A DNA stretch of 64,000 nucleotides, taken from the NCBI RefSeq assembly GCF_013426205.1, contig NC_089427.1, positions 2,356,001 through 2,420,000 on the forward strand, given 5' to 3'. The notes beneath the pieces are model-generated. The model searched no databases, was not told where the DNA came from, and saw nothing but the letters and a program-made list of their open reading frames with translations. This document shows, piece by piece, positions 1 to 10,256 of the stretch. The position numbers and the translations under genes are program-made. Position 1 is the stretch's first letter, and each line of letters starts with the position of its first letter. The stretch is from Metarhizium brunneum (Eukaryota; Ascomycota; Sordariomycetes; Hypocreales; Clavicipitaceae).

Positions 1-1341
1 CCTAGAAGTAGGGAGGACGAAGACCGGGTTTCTGGCGAGGAATCTGAGAGAAACAATTCGAATGGGAATGATGAGTTGTCGCAGTACATTTTGATGATGC
101 AGGAGTTTAAGGGCCTTCCGCTTGAGAATGACGACGACTACGATAGCCGATCTACGACGGACGGGGCTGAGGCTCATTCACATGCGGAAGAGGATCGAGT
201 GTCATCTGAAGAAGAGCAGCGAACGACTGGGCCGGGCAAGAAACGCGGATTTGGTGGCAAGCACACCCCGTTTGAGGATCGGTTTGCTTGCAATCAGGCT
301 GGAGCTCAGGATGCGTATCAGAACAACCCAAACTCAAGGACGATTGAGGTTCTGCAAAGCATGGCCAACTACTACGATCGAGTGAATGACCATTGGAGGA
401 CGACGGGCTACCGGAAGGCGATTACGACTTTGAAGAGGCAAGCGACTAGGATTACTACAGAGGAGGAGGCGTTCCAGCTGCCCCATATTGGGCGAAGAAT
501 CGCGCAGAAGATTGAGGAGATTGTCACGACAAACAAACTCCAACGACTGGAATATGCGCAGGACGAACCGATGGATGGCGCTCTCCAGGTATTTCTGCGG
601 ATATACGGCGTGGGGAACAAACAGGCGCAGCAGTGGATTTCCCAAGGATATCGAACGCTCGAGGACATCAGGTCAAAGGCCAAGCTCAACCCCAGCCAGC
701 GAGTTGGCGTCGAGCATTACGACGACCTCAACACGAGGATTCCGCGCCGTGAGGTGGAGGCCCTCGGGGCTTTTGTGAGGAGGATGGCGGCGAGAACTGA
801 TGCGCAGGCCGAGCTGATTATTGGAGGGAGCTACCGCAGAGGCTCTACCAGCTCCGGCGACATTGATTTCATCGTGACGAAATTAGGCACCGAGTCGGTA
901 GTGCAGCTGCGCCCCTTTCTCGACGAACTGGTTCGTGCGTTGGAAAAGGACGGCTTTCTCACGGCGCGTCTGGCGTCGTTTCACGCCGGCGGAGATGGGA
1001 GCAAATGGCACGGGTGCTGCGTCCTCCCCAAGACCAAGGGCATCAATGACAGGGACTACCGGCCGGTCTGGAGACGCATCGATTTCCTGCTCGTGCCGGC
1101 GTCGGAGATGGGCGGCGCGCTGATTTACTTTACTGGCAACGACATTTTTAATCGCAGCATGCGGCTGCTAGCGTCCAAGAAGGGGATGCGTCTGAACCAG
1201 AGGGGCCTGTACAAAGATGTGATTCGGGGACCTGGCAGGGTGCGCGTCACGGAGGGGGAGCTGGTTGAGGGCAGGGACGAGAGGAAGATATTTGACATTT
1301 TGGGCGTCAAGTGGCGAGAACCTCATGAGCGGTGGTGTTGA
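1..1341 (+). CDS. DNA polymerase family X (lambda/beta/Pol4-like), 5' partial
   Basis: The frame is open from base 1 to the stop at 1339-1341, so the N-terminus (probably including a BRCT domain, as in Pol lambda/mu/Pol4) lies outside the window; 446 residues are visible. An acidic, Ser-rich linker is followed by the 8-kDa-type domain with two helix-hairpin-helix segments (LPHIGRRIAQKIEEI and YGVGNKQAQQWI). The nucleotidyltransferase signature GGSYRRGSTSSGDIDF supplies two metal-binding Asp, the third is in RRIDFLLVP, and YFTGNDIFNRSMR is the thumb/steric-gate segment. Family X enzymes fill short gaps in base excision repair and non-homologous end joining in the nucleus. All catalytic residues are present, so the enzyme should be active. 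Whether it is the lambda or the mu/Pol4 type cannot be settled without the missing N-terminus. No intron is visible in this part. Confidence 0.92.
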   Translation, partial: PRSREDEDRVSGEESERNNSNGNDELSQYILMMQEFKGLPLENDDDYDSRSTTDGAEAHSHAEEDRVSSEEEQRTTGPGKKRGFGGKHTPFEDRFACNQAGAQDAYQNNPNSRTIEVLQSMANYYDRVNDHWRTTGYRKAITTLKRQATRITTEEEAFQLPHIGRRIAQKIEEIVTTNKLQRLEYAQDEPMDGALQVFLRIYGVGNKQAQQWISQGYRTLEDIRSKAKLNPSQRVGVEHYDDLNTRIPRREVEALGAFVRRMAARTDAQAELIIGGSYRRGSTSSGDIDFIVTKLGTESVVQLRPFLDELVRALEKDGFLTARLASFHAGGDGSKWHGCCVLPKTKGINDRDYRPVWRRIDFLLVPASEMGGALIYFTGNDIFNRSMRLLASKKGMRLNQRGLYKDVIRGPGRVRVTEGELVEGRDERKIFDILGVKWREPHERWC

Positions 1342-2107
1342 CGGGTTTCGGGCCAAGCAGGATGGATGTAAGTTGTGCAGAAGAACCAGATGCGCCATTT
1401 GAGCAAAAGGGGCCGGGGAACTTGCCGTTTTGGATCTATGCTCCGTTATGGTATGTAACGGGTTTATTGCAACGTGATTGACACTTCTGGTCAATCCATG
1501 TGCCCGCTGGTATGGAGTCAATACTAGTAGTACTAGTAGTACTAGCTAAAGATGACATGGAAATGACCGTTGACATGTGAAAGATGCAGCTCAGCACAGA
1601 GGACGGGGACAGACGGGGACGCCAAACTTTGTGCGTCATCTGCCCCTCAAGCTCAAGCCCGTCCAACCGTGTTGCCCCGTCGCGGGGCGGCCGGCTCCAG
1701 ACCTGCATGGCCCAGTGCCCCATGACAGCACGGAAACTCCCAGTCACGGCCAACTGGGTCTGGCTGCACAGTGCTAGGCCCCGCCGGTGGCCAGGATTGA
1801 AGCAGCTGGCGCTACGCAGCCAACACAAGCCGAAGCCGCATTCCGAGGCTCCAACCAGACAGATGAATATTATCCCGGACATGTCTGTCTGCGTTCTTGC
1901 ATCCTCTCGAGCTGTCAACCCTTCTGCCAACACCGACCCAAGCGCATTTCCTTCACTATCAGTCAATCCGCATGCCGATGATTTGAACCAGGCAACCTCC
2001 CCCTTTGAGCCTCGCCCTCTGCCTGCAAACCAGGCCGCTGCCTCTCGCCGTGCGGCTTTGCGACTGACATCACATACCTACATCCCCACCCTCTGCCGAG
2101 GCACAAG
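1342..2107. other. Intergenic, no gene seen
   Basis: This stretch holds the 3' flank of the polymerase gene and the promoter of the PXMP4-like gene. It contains a short period-9 repeat at 1522-1545. Open frames here lack any recognisable protein and I consider them chance. Confidence 0.6.
1522..1545. repeat. (ACTAGTAGT)n short tandem repeat
   Basis: About 2.5 copies of the 9-mer ACTAGTAGT. Similar ACTAGTA-rich words recur between genes near 15.3, 15.5, 15.6, 23.7, 56.2 and 60.0 kb. Confidence 0.8.
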
Positions 2108-3146
2108 ATGGCGACGTCGGTCCAAGTTCTCAAGGTACGGGATGCAATGCGCAGTATCGGCGCAGTTTGGAGCTTTTGAAGAGCGAGTTTGAGAATTGTA
2201 CGCTGACGTTTGGGGCCGCGGCTCTGCTCCCGTGTAGGCCGCCCTGGAGCGCATCGCGCTTGACCCGAGATACCACGACCTGTTGTCGCTCGTCAAGACT
2301 GCCCGCAATGGCGCCGTCTACGGAGCAAAGGTCCGGTTTCCACATGCGCTGGTGTAAGTAGACGGATTGATGTGCCTGCAGCCTACAAAATATACGAATC
2401 CAGGAATGCTGGGAAGCTAACACGGCGCGTCGTTTAGGATGATCTTCCTCTTCCGATCGGGAACGTACGTCCGCCTGCCCGCCCGCGAACCGTGAATGAA
2501 GGCGACATTGGTCCAACTGATATGCTGACACAACGGAACCTTGCTCCGCGGGGAAACACAGATTCCGACAAAAGATTAGTCTCGTGTGGAGGGCTACCAG
2601 AAAGCATGCCACCAACCTGGCCCGATTTGCAACCATATACAAGTTGACTGTGCTTGCGCTGAAGCACTGGGGTCCAACGCCCGGAAAGGAGGGTACGTGC
2701 CGCGCGCCATCCTGTCGAGCCCGGGATAGAAACCCTTTGCTAGAATTCTAAACTGACATGGCGCCTTAGGCCCCTACGACACATTCATCGCCGGTCTTCT
2801 GGGCGGCTACATTGTCTTTGGCCAGCGGTCAAAGCGCAACGGCAAGGTCTCGTCTGTCAGCCAGCAAATCGTCATCTACATCTTTGCTCGTGTCGCGCTG
2901 GCGCTGGCACGCATTGCCGTCAAGCCCGGGCACGGATTCCCCGTCGTCTCTAAGGAGCCCCTGCATTCTCAAATCAGCTACTACGCCTGGCCGGCCTTTG
3001 CCTCCCTTTCCTGGGCCATGGTCATGTATCTTTTCAAGACGCATCCCGAGGACCTGCAGTCCAGCCTGCGCAGCAGCATGGTGTATATCTACAAGGATTG
3101 CGACGAGTGGGATGGACTGCGGACGCTGCTGTGGCATAACAAATGA
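2108..3146 (+). CDS. Peroxisomal membrane protein PXMP4/PMP24 family
   Basis: Five exons: 2108-2134, 2238-2353, 2438-2464, 2562-2693, 2770-3146. The spliced product follows PXMP4 closely: N-terminal RYHDLLSLVKTARNGAVYGAKVRFPHALVM, then LFRSGTFRQKI, NLARFATIYK, a glycine-rich FIAGLLGGYIVFG membrane segment, and a C-terminal DLQSSLRSSMVYIYKDCDEW. PXMP4 belongs to the Tim17/Tim22/Tim23-like superfamily and is an integral peroxisomal membrane protein of unclear biochemical role. Exons 1 and 3 are only 27 nt each. Splice sites are clean (gtacgg, gtaagt, gtacgt, gtacgt donors) and phases agree, so the model is well supported. The start is the first ATG before the conserved region. Confidence 0.88.
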
Positions 3147-3883
3147 ATAGAGTTGAGATGTATATACACCAATCCGCAAAGAGGATGGTTTTTAGATGGA
3201 ACTTGTATAAGGGTTTTTGTTTCTGGCTGAGGATTCGTCGTCCATGATGGGAGTGGGAGAGGTTGAGGAGATGGCGTTGTGCAAATGCGTTGAAAGCTAC
3301 CTTGTTACTGTTGGGGTTTATTTTGTGGCATAGCATGGGTCCCTTCTAAAATTTGCAATACAACTGTGTGCAAAGCACTTGCTGTTGCATCTGACTGTTG
3401 CAAGTTGATGTATCTTGGGTTCATGGGCACCATGTCCAGTGTCCATGGCCATGATACGACATAAGTCTAGTAGTTATTGCACAAACATGACCTATTAGGT
3501 CAGGCTTGACTTTGCTCCTTCCTCATCTGGGACGAGGCCAAGTATGCCTAGGTTGAGCTTAATCAGAAGTTCCAAGTTTTCTTTATCTTATCCAACCCGC
3601 TGTACGGAGTAGACTCTACAAATCTAGTTCTCTAAAGATACATCAGGCCAAAGATTCTCCACGGGCTATAAAAACACCCGTTGACATCAGACTCTGCATG
3701 AGAGCAGTGGCATCAGTTGACGCCCACAGCTGTCACTGCCCCGCTAAAGCTCCCCCATAGCTTCCCCACATGCAAACAGCATCGTAAGCACCCCAGCCTT
3801 CACGTCGTCTCACCTGTCGGACCTTGCCTCAACAACATATTTGGGTTCCAACGGGGAGAATTCGAATATACGGCCGCACCACC
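3147..3883. other. Intergenic, promoter region of csn4
   Basis: No gene seen. One TACGGAGTA word lies at 3603-3611. A pyrimidine-rich leader precedes the csn4 start. Confidence 0.6.
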
Positions 3884-5222
3884 ATGGCGCCCAGCACACA
3901 GGTCGTCCAGGCTCTGACCCAAGCCGAGTCAGCATCCGGCGAAAAGGGACCCCTTTACGAAGCTCTCCTCGCCGACATCAAGAACCTCTCCTCACGACCC
4001 AGCGCCATTGACGACCTCAATGCTACCGCCGACTCCTTCTTCGGCCAGGCCCTCGGCGTGGTAGCCACCCGCTCGGTCCTCAGCGCCTTTGTGGCGACCC
4101 TCAAGGCCCTCGAGAACACCGACATTTGGATCCAAGTCGGCACGCGCACCCTTTCCGCGCTCTCGTTACAGCCCTCGTCCTTCTTCGACGCCCAAGCTAC
4201 CCTCTGCGACCTCGTGGCCACAGCCCACGAGACCAACGAGGACTTTACAGACGCCGCCAAGGTCCTGGCCGAGATCCCGCTCGACAGCTCCCAGCGCAAA
4301 GTCACAGACGAGGAAAAGGCCAGGATATGGGTTCGCATTGTCCGGAACTACCTCGAGGAGGACGACCCCACGGCCGCCGAGACGTACATCAACAAACTCA
4401 AGAACATCATGCACACCGTGTCCGACCCAGACCTGAACCTGCACTTTAGACTCTCGCAGGCGCGTATCCAAGACGCAAAGAGGGACTTCCTGTCGGCCTC
4501 GCAGCGATACCACGAGATTAGCTTCTCGCCCGCCGTCGTAGAGGAAGAGCGCCTGCACACCCTCGGCATGGCCATCAAGTGCGCCATCCTGGCGCCCGCC
4601 GGGCCCATGAGGAGCCGCATGCTCGGGAGGCTGTACAAGGACGAGCGGTCCGTGCAGCTGGATCAGTTCGGAATCCTGGAGAAGATGTTCCTGGACCGGC
4701 TTCTCTCGCAGGCAGAGGTAGATAAGTTCGCCGAGGCGCTGGAGCCCCACCAGCTGGCCACGACGTCCGACGGGTCGACTGTCCTTGCGAGGGCCGTCGT
4801 CGAGCACAACTTGCTCGGCACGTCCAGGCTGTTCAACAACATCCAGTTTGGGGCCCTGGGCTCGCTGCTGGGGCTGGATGCGGACAAGGCCGAGGAGACG
4901 GCGGCCCGGATGATTGAGCAGGGACGCCTCGTCGGGCGGATAGACCAGCTGGATGGCATTGTGTGGTTTGAAGGCGGAGAAGCGTCCGGGGAGAAGGGCA
5001 GTGGCAGAGCAGAGGTGATTGCGGGCAAGGAGATGCGCAGATGGGATGCCAACGTGGAGAGCCTGGCGGAAGAGGTCGAAAACGTGACCAATTCCCTGCA
5101 GAAGGAGTTTCCTGTGAGTTTTTTTCCTTCTTTTACATTCCTTGTCAAAAAGGTACTCCAGCGTTGGTTTCTGGACTAATATTATGAGACAGGACTTTGT
5201 GGCAGTAAATCTGGCTGTGTGA
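3884..5222 (+). CDS. csn4: COP9 signalosome complex subunit 4
   Basis: Two exons, 3884-5113 and 5193-5222; the second supplies only nine residues (DFVAVNLAV) and the stop. The product is 419 aa, the usual size for CSN4. The N-terminal two thirds is helical TPR-like repeat; the C-terminal part is a PCI domain (region FNNIQFGALGSLLGLDADKAEETAARMIEQGRLVGRIDQLDGIVWFE), followed by a helix (RRWDANVESLAEEVENVTNSLQKEF) like the CSN4 C-terminal helix. CSN4 is a scaffold subunit of the COP9 signalosome, which removes Nedd8 from cullins; in fungi the complex controls development. The start sits in a good context (caccaccATGG). Without splicing, the reading frame would run into a different tail at 5179, which I take as intron read-through. 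Confidence 0.92.
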
Positions 5223-5400
5223 ATGGATGCATGATCCCGATCCCTTGCGGCATAAAAGTAGCGCACACGTTTTTCAGTCTTTTGCTTTTTTTTTCTTTGG
5301 CGTTTTAGGAAAAACCACAGGAAAAGGAGTCCCGGTGAAGAAGTATCTTAGACTTGTCTCATTTCCATTTATCCTATAAACCTAGTTTATAATTGGGCCA

Positions 5401-6513
5401 TTACCACAAATCCTTCTTTCGCACCACCACGTATCCCTCGCTTAGTTTCCCAGGGTTGCCAGTCTCTTCCTCAAACACGGTGCTGTCGTTTGTTCTGGAA
5501 GGCCGTTTAGAGCTGTTAGGCGCCGGCGATGGTTTGACACCATTCGTCGAGGAGAGTGCCGCCAAGAAGCCGTCGGCAATGTGTCCGCCCATCCACTCGT
5601 AGCCTTGGTCTGTCAGGTGCAGGCCGTCGTCCCAGTACTTTTGCCTATCTTCTGCTGATAGAGAGTGGTACGGCAGTTTGGCATGGAGATCGAAAGCATG
5701 GCTATTGGGGGGGCGGGGGGAGACAAGGTCAGCTACCATATTTGGCCCATCGTTGTGACGTGACGCTTATGCGTCTTCCACGCGGGTTTATTCTTTGTTT
5801 CCCAAAAGGCCAAGAAAAGGGCATCCTTACTAATTAAACGCCTCGTGGGCCAGAATCGAAGAGTTAATCTCTGATCTATTCTGTATTACCCACGCAGGCT
5901 TGGACCGGGATTCGGGGATGGTCAATGCAAGGACCTTGCTGCCTTTTGCGAGGGCTATGTCCCAGTTGGCCTGGAAAGACTTGTACATTTCCTCTGGGGG
6001 AACCATGTAAGCCAGATCGCTGTGAAAATGTAAGAACAGGCAAAAACCGCGACTATCAACATGTTGAAAGAGAATGGGGAGGGGCATACTTTGTGCCTCC
6101 TAGGATGATTACCCAGTCGTGATGCCGCTTATCACCTATCATGTTATGTTGTGAGTTGGTGCGTCACAGATGAGAGGGTGGCCATTTCAGCTTGTGTGTG
6201 CAGCGTTCACGGCCGATACAAGAGAGCTGTTGTTGTTTTGGATGACCGCGCTCTCCCCCCTAGTGGAATTAATTGGCAAGGAGGGGACATGTTTACACTC
6301 ACATTCTGCTTGTAGTCTCTGGCGAAATGGCTGGAAGGAAGCAACGTCGCCTGGTCTGCCGTTGGTGTAGACGTGAAGCTTGGTGTCTGGCAGGGCTTCC
6401 TGGACTTTGGCGGCAAAGGCAATGGAGTATGGATGGGACTCGAGACCCATGGCGTAGTAGCCCGAGGTGAGGGAGTCGCCGAAGCAGAGGACGCTTAGCG
6501 TTTTAGGTGACAT
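5401..6513 (-). CDS. GDSL/SGNH-family hydrolase, intracellular
   Basis: Four exons in gene order: 6513-6303, 6135-6090, 6019-5831, 5701-5401, giving 248 aa. SGNH blocks are in place: block I FGDSLTSG with Ser14, block III GGTND (residues 83-87, split across two exons), and the catalytic pair in DDGLHLTDQGYEW (Asp174, His177). There is no signal peptide, so it is probably cytosolic, like small fungal GDSL esterases/lysophospholipases. The exact substrate cannot be told. It lies head to head with the ATIC gene across an 858-nt gap and tail to tail with csn4. Joining the exons restores GGTND and the His block in frame, which supports the model. Confidence 0.88.
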
Positions 6514-7371
6514 GATGCCAGCTAGCTAGCCGTGTAGCTGAGTTCTTGGGCATGTGTCGGGTATGAGCTTGGAGTGAGGGCGTTGACGCGACGGGAGGTG
6601 ATGACCGAGGATCAAGTATGTCTGGTGTTGTGCTGTGCTGCGTTGTGTGTGGGAACCTGAGAGGACCTGTTGATGCTGGTTGGAGGTGAAGCGCATCAGA
6701 CGCAAGCGGTCGAGCTACAGGTGTCAGTGACAGCGACAGCAACAGCGACGCACTGAGGGCGATGCACGAGCCTCCGCCGTAGATAGGTCCATTCTGAAAC
6801 TGCACGAAAGGAGCGTATTTTTCTTTGGCGTCCTCTGCCCGCTCGAGAGCTTTGTAAATAATGCAACGTGGCAGCAATATCTACCTCTCTGATGGGATGG
6901 AAATAAAGCATATCAATGCATGTGCACATCAAACCAGACTCGGGTACCTCGGGCAGGTGACTTGGTGCTTAATGATTCCGAGTGCTAAACACTATCAACA
7001 GATGCGGCTGCCCCACTAACATGCCTGGCACCAGCTATTGACCCCTCCTCCCACGGCACGTACAGCGCTGACACGGACTTACTCGGCCCCTAACTTGACG
7101 ACTGCCGCTCCCGGATTGCCCCGCGCACCCGACAACCCCCCTCCACTGCGGCCTGTTTCGACCCTAGTACCCACCAAAACTACGCCATCGCGATACATGC
7201 ACTATCAAATTCCTGGTTACCCCGCCAAAACTTTTTTTTTCTTTCTCTTCTCATTGCGACCGCCACCGATCGGCTCTGCAATCCTCGAGAAGAAGAGACT
7301 TGCAATTGGTCTCATTCCTCCTTTTCCTCTCTTTTCGTCCCCCTTCCTCACAAAGGTTGGCGTGATTCACC
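6514..7371. other. Divergent promoter region between GDSL hydrolase and ATIC
   Basis: No gene seen in 858 nt. A C/T-rich stretch before 7372 looks like the ATIC 5' leader. Confidence 0.55.
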
Positions 7372-9365
7372 ATGTCTGCAAACCAAAAGATTGCCATTCT
7401 CTCCGTCTACGACAAGACGGGGTTGTTGGATCTGGCCAAGGGCCTCATCCAACAGAATGTCAGAATTCTCGCCTCGGGAGGAACTTCTCGCATGATCCGA
7501 GAGGCCGGCCTTGCCGTCGAGTATGAATTTCCCTCCCCTTCCCATGCCCAGAGCCCAAGTATACACACGCGCCGCCATTGCACCGGACAGAAAAAGGAAA
7601 AGAAGAAGAAGGAGAGAAATGAACCGTTGGCTAAAATAAAACAGGGATGTCAGCGCCATCACCAAGGCTCCCGAGATGCTCGGTGGTCGTGTCAAGACTC
7701 TGCACCCCGCTGTCCACGGCGGCATCCTTGCCCGCAACCTGGAGTCGGACGAGAAGGACTTGGCCGAGCAGGGCATCGCCAAGGTCGACTATGTCGTGTG
7801 CAACCTGTACCCCTTCAAGGACACCGTTGCCAAGGTCAACGTCAGCATCCCCGAGGCTGTCGAGGAGATTGACATTGGAGGCGTGACCCTCATCCGGGCC
7901 GCGGCCAAGAACCATAGCCGCGTCACCATCCTCAGCGACCCCCGGGACTACCCTGGCTTCCTCGAGGAGCTCGAGAAGGGCGACATCACCGAAGCGAGCC
8001 GAAACCGATATGCCCTCAAGGCCTTTGAGCACACGGCCGATTACGACACTGCCATCTCTGGCTTCTTCCGCAAGGAGTACGCCGGTCAGGGCGAGCAATA
8101 CATGGCTCTCCGATACGGCGCCAACCCTCACCAGAAGCCTGCTGCCGCTTACACCGTCTCCGACAAACTTCCGTTCAAAGTCCTCTGCGGCTCCCCCGGC
8201 TACATCAACCTTCTAGATTCTCTGAATGCCTGGCCTCTAGTCAAGGAACTCAAGCAGGCGCTTGGAAAACCCGCAGCCGCCAGCTTCAAGCATGTTTCCC
8301 CCGCTGGTGCCGCCATTGGCCTTCCCCTGACCGCAGAGGAGCGCAAGGTGTACTTCGTCAACGATATCGAGGGTATTGAGAGCTCTGCCCTCGCCCAGGC
8401 CTACGCTCGCGCCCGTGGTGCCGATCGCATGAGCAGCTTCGGCGACGTCATTGCCCTCAGTGACATTGTCGACGTCCCCACCGCAAGCATCATCTCCAAG
8501 GAAGTCTCCGACGGCGTCATCGCCCCCGGCTATGAGGATGCCGCCCTCGAGATCCTCAAGAAGAAGAAGGGCGGCAAGTACCTCGTTCTCCAGATCGACC
8601 CCGACTACAACCCTTCTCCCACCGAGACCCGAACTGTCTACGGCGTCACCCTCCAGCAGCACCGAAACGACGTCGAAATCTCCCCCAAGTCCTTCGACAC
8701 CATCATCACCCCCAAGGATGCCGGCGCCCTCCCCGAAAACGCCGCCCGCGACCTGACCGTCGCCACCATCACCCTCAAGTACACACAGAGCAACTCGGTT
8801 TGCTACGCCTACAACGGCCAGGTCATTGGCCTCGGCGCGGGCCAGCAGTCCCGCATCCACTGCACCCGTCTTGCCGGCGACAAGGCCGACAACTGGTGGA
8901 TGCGCTTCCACGAGCGTGTCCTCAACATCAAGTGGAAGAAGGGCACCAAACGGCCCGACAAGAGCAACGCCATCGACCTTCTCGTTAGTGGCGAGCTCCC
9001 CAAGTCTGGTGCCGAGCGCGAGGCTTTCGAGGCCATTTTCGAAAAGGTTCCTCCTGCCTTCACCGACGAGGAGAGAGAAGCTTGGATGAAGCAACTCAAG
9101 AATGTTTGCGTCTCCAGCGACGCTTTCGTACGTTGCACCCCCTTTCTTCCGAACCCCGGATCACGCCCCTGTTACAACTCTTTTTCAAGCATTGACTAAC
9201 ACGTATTAGTTCCCCTTTATCGACAACGTCTTCCGCACCTCCCGCTCAGGAGTCAATTACATCGCCGCTCCAAGCGGCAGCCAAAACGACAATGCCGTCT
9301 TTGAAACCGCCGAAAAACTAGGCATCACTTTTGTCCAACAAAACATTCGTCTCTTCCACCACTAA
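7372..9365 (+). CDS. ADE16: Bifunctional AICAR transformylase/IMP cyclohydrolase (ATIC)
   Basis: Three exons (7372-7520, 7645-9127, 9210-9365), 595 aa, the normal length. The N-terminal MGS-like IMP cyclohydrolase domain shows [35 protein letters not shown] and YVVCNLYPF. The AICAR transformylase domain follows with [13 protein letters not shown], the catalytic [10 protein letters not shown] (Lys-His), GDVIALSD and [22 protein letters not shown]. It performs the last two steps of purine synthesis, formylating AICAR with 10-formyl-THF and closing the ring to IMP, in the cytosol. The last exon carries the conserved end ([26 protein letters not shown]). Yeast has two paralogues, ADE16 and ADE17; filamentous fungi usually have one, so the symbol is by family. 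Confidence 0.96.
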
Positions 9366-10256
9366 AGAGCACAAAAGAAAAGTTCAAATACCAACTTGAT
9401 TTTTGTTTTGTAGGAGCCGGCGGGAAAAGAAAAAGACAAACATGGGAGGGCATCTCAAAAATTGGGAGAAATCGGTGGGCATGAACTGGGATTGGGGCTT
9501 TCTCTTTTCGAATATCCGCAATCTTTCAACTCCAGTTGGGTTTTAATTTTTTTCCCCATCCTGTATATATCCTCGGGTGTTTGGAGTTGTTAATGCTCGC
9601 CTCAACGTGATGCTCTAGCATATTCCTCGAAGAATTAATACCTTGGACTCTGTATCCCAGTGTGTGTAGCTGCTTATCAAGCAAGGTACCAAGGCTATAG
9701 CAAAGCTGAGGCCTTTGAAAAGCATAAAAAAGGGCGAAAATATTCATGAACACCCGATGAAAGACTGGCCGGCAGGCAGATGAGTCGCCAAGTCGCCATC
9801 GGTGCTGTAGGCAGGCAACCACCCGCCCCTCTCAAACTGATGACCAGTTACTTGCCGTTCTTTTGATACAGTAAACGCCTTGATTGCTTGATGTAAATGC
9901 CAAGTTTCAGGACTTTGGGCTTGGCTAGTATCGTCACTAATTTACACATTATATTTGCAATTTAGTCGGGATTAGTAGTTGGAGTTGTCTATTAGCCTCG
10001 TAATCAGGTGCTTTCCTCGTCACACTTTCTTTTTCAACACTAACTACAGCTATTAAAAGTTAATGCGGCTCGTGACGTAGATCGCACGTGTCAGTTCATC
10101 ATGCATACATTGTCCAAGATACAAAGAAGCCACGCTAAATAAGACTGGGGAGCCGCGAAGCGGCCATTCCTGGCTTTTTCTGGTAATATACTCGCGGCTC
10201 AACGCCGACACTGATTCTTACTGCCCTCCCTTCCCATCCCCCGTCTCTTTTATCTT
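9366..10256. other. Convergent intergenic region
   Basis: It separates the 3' ends of the ATIC and VPS10 genes. It is AT-richer than its surroundings and I see no gene or RNA in it. Confidence 0.6.

Noticed and set aside
4166..5266. A 366-codon open frame antisense to csn4
   Set aside because: It is a shadow of the strongly codon-biased csn4 exon and resembles no protein.
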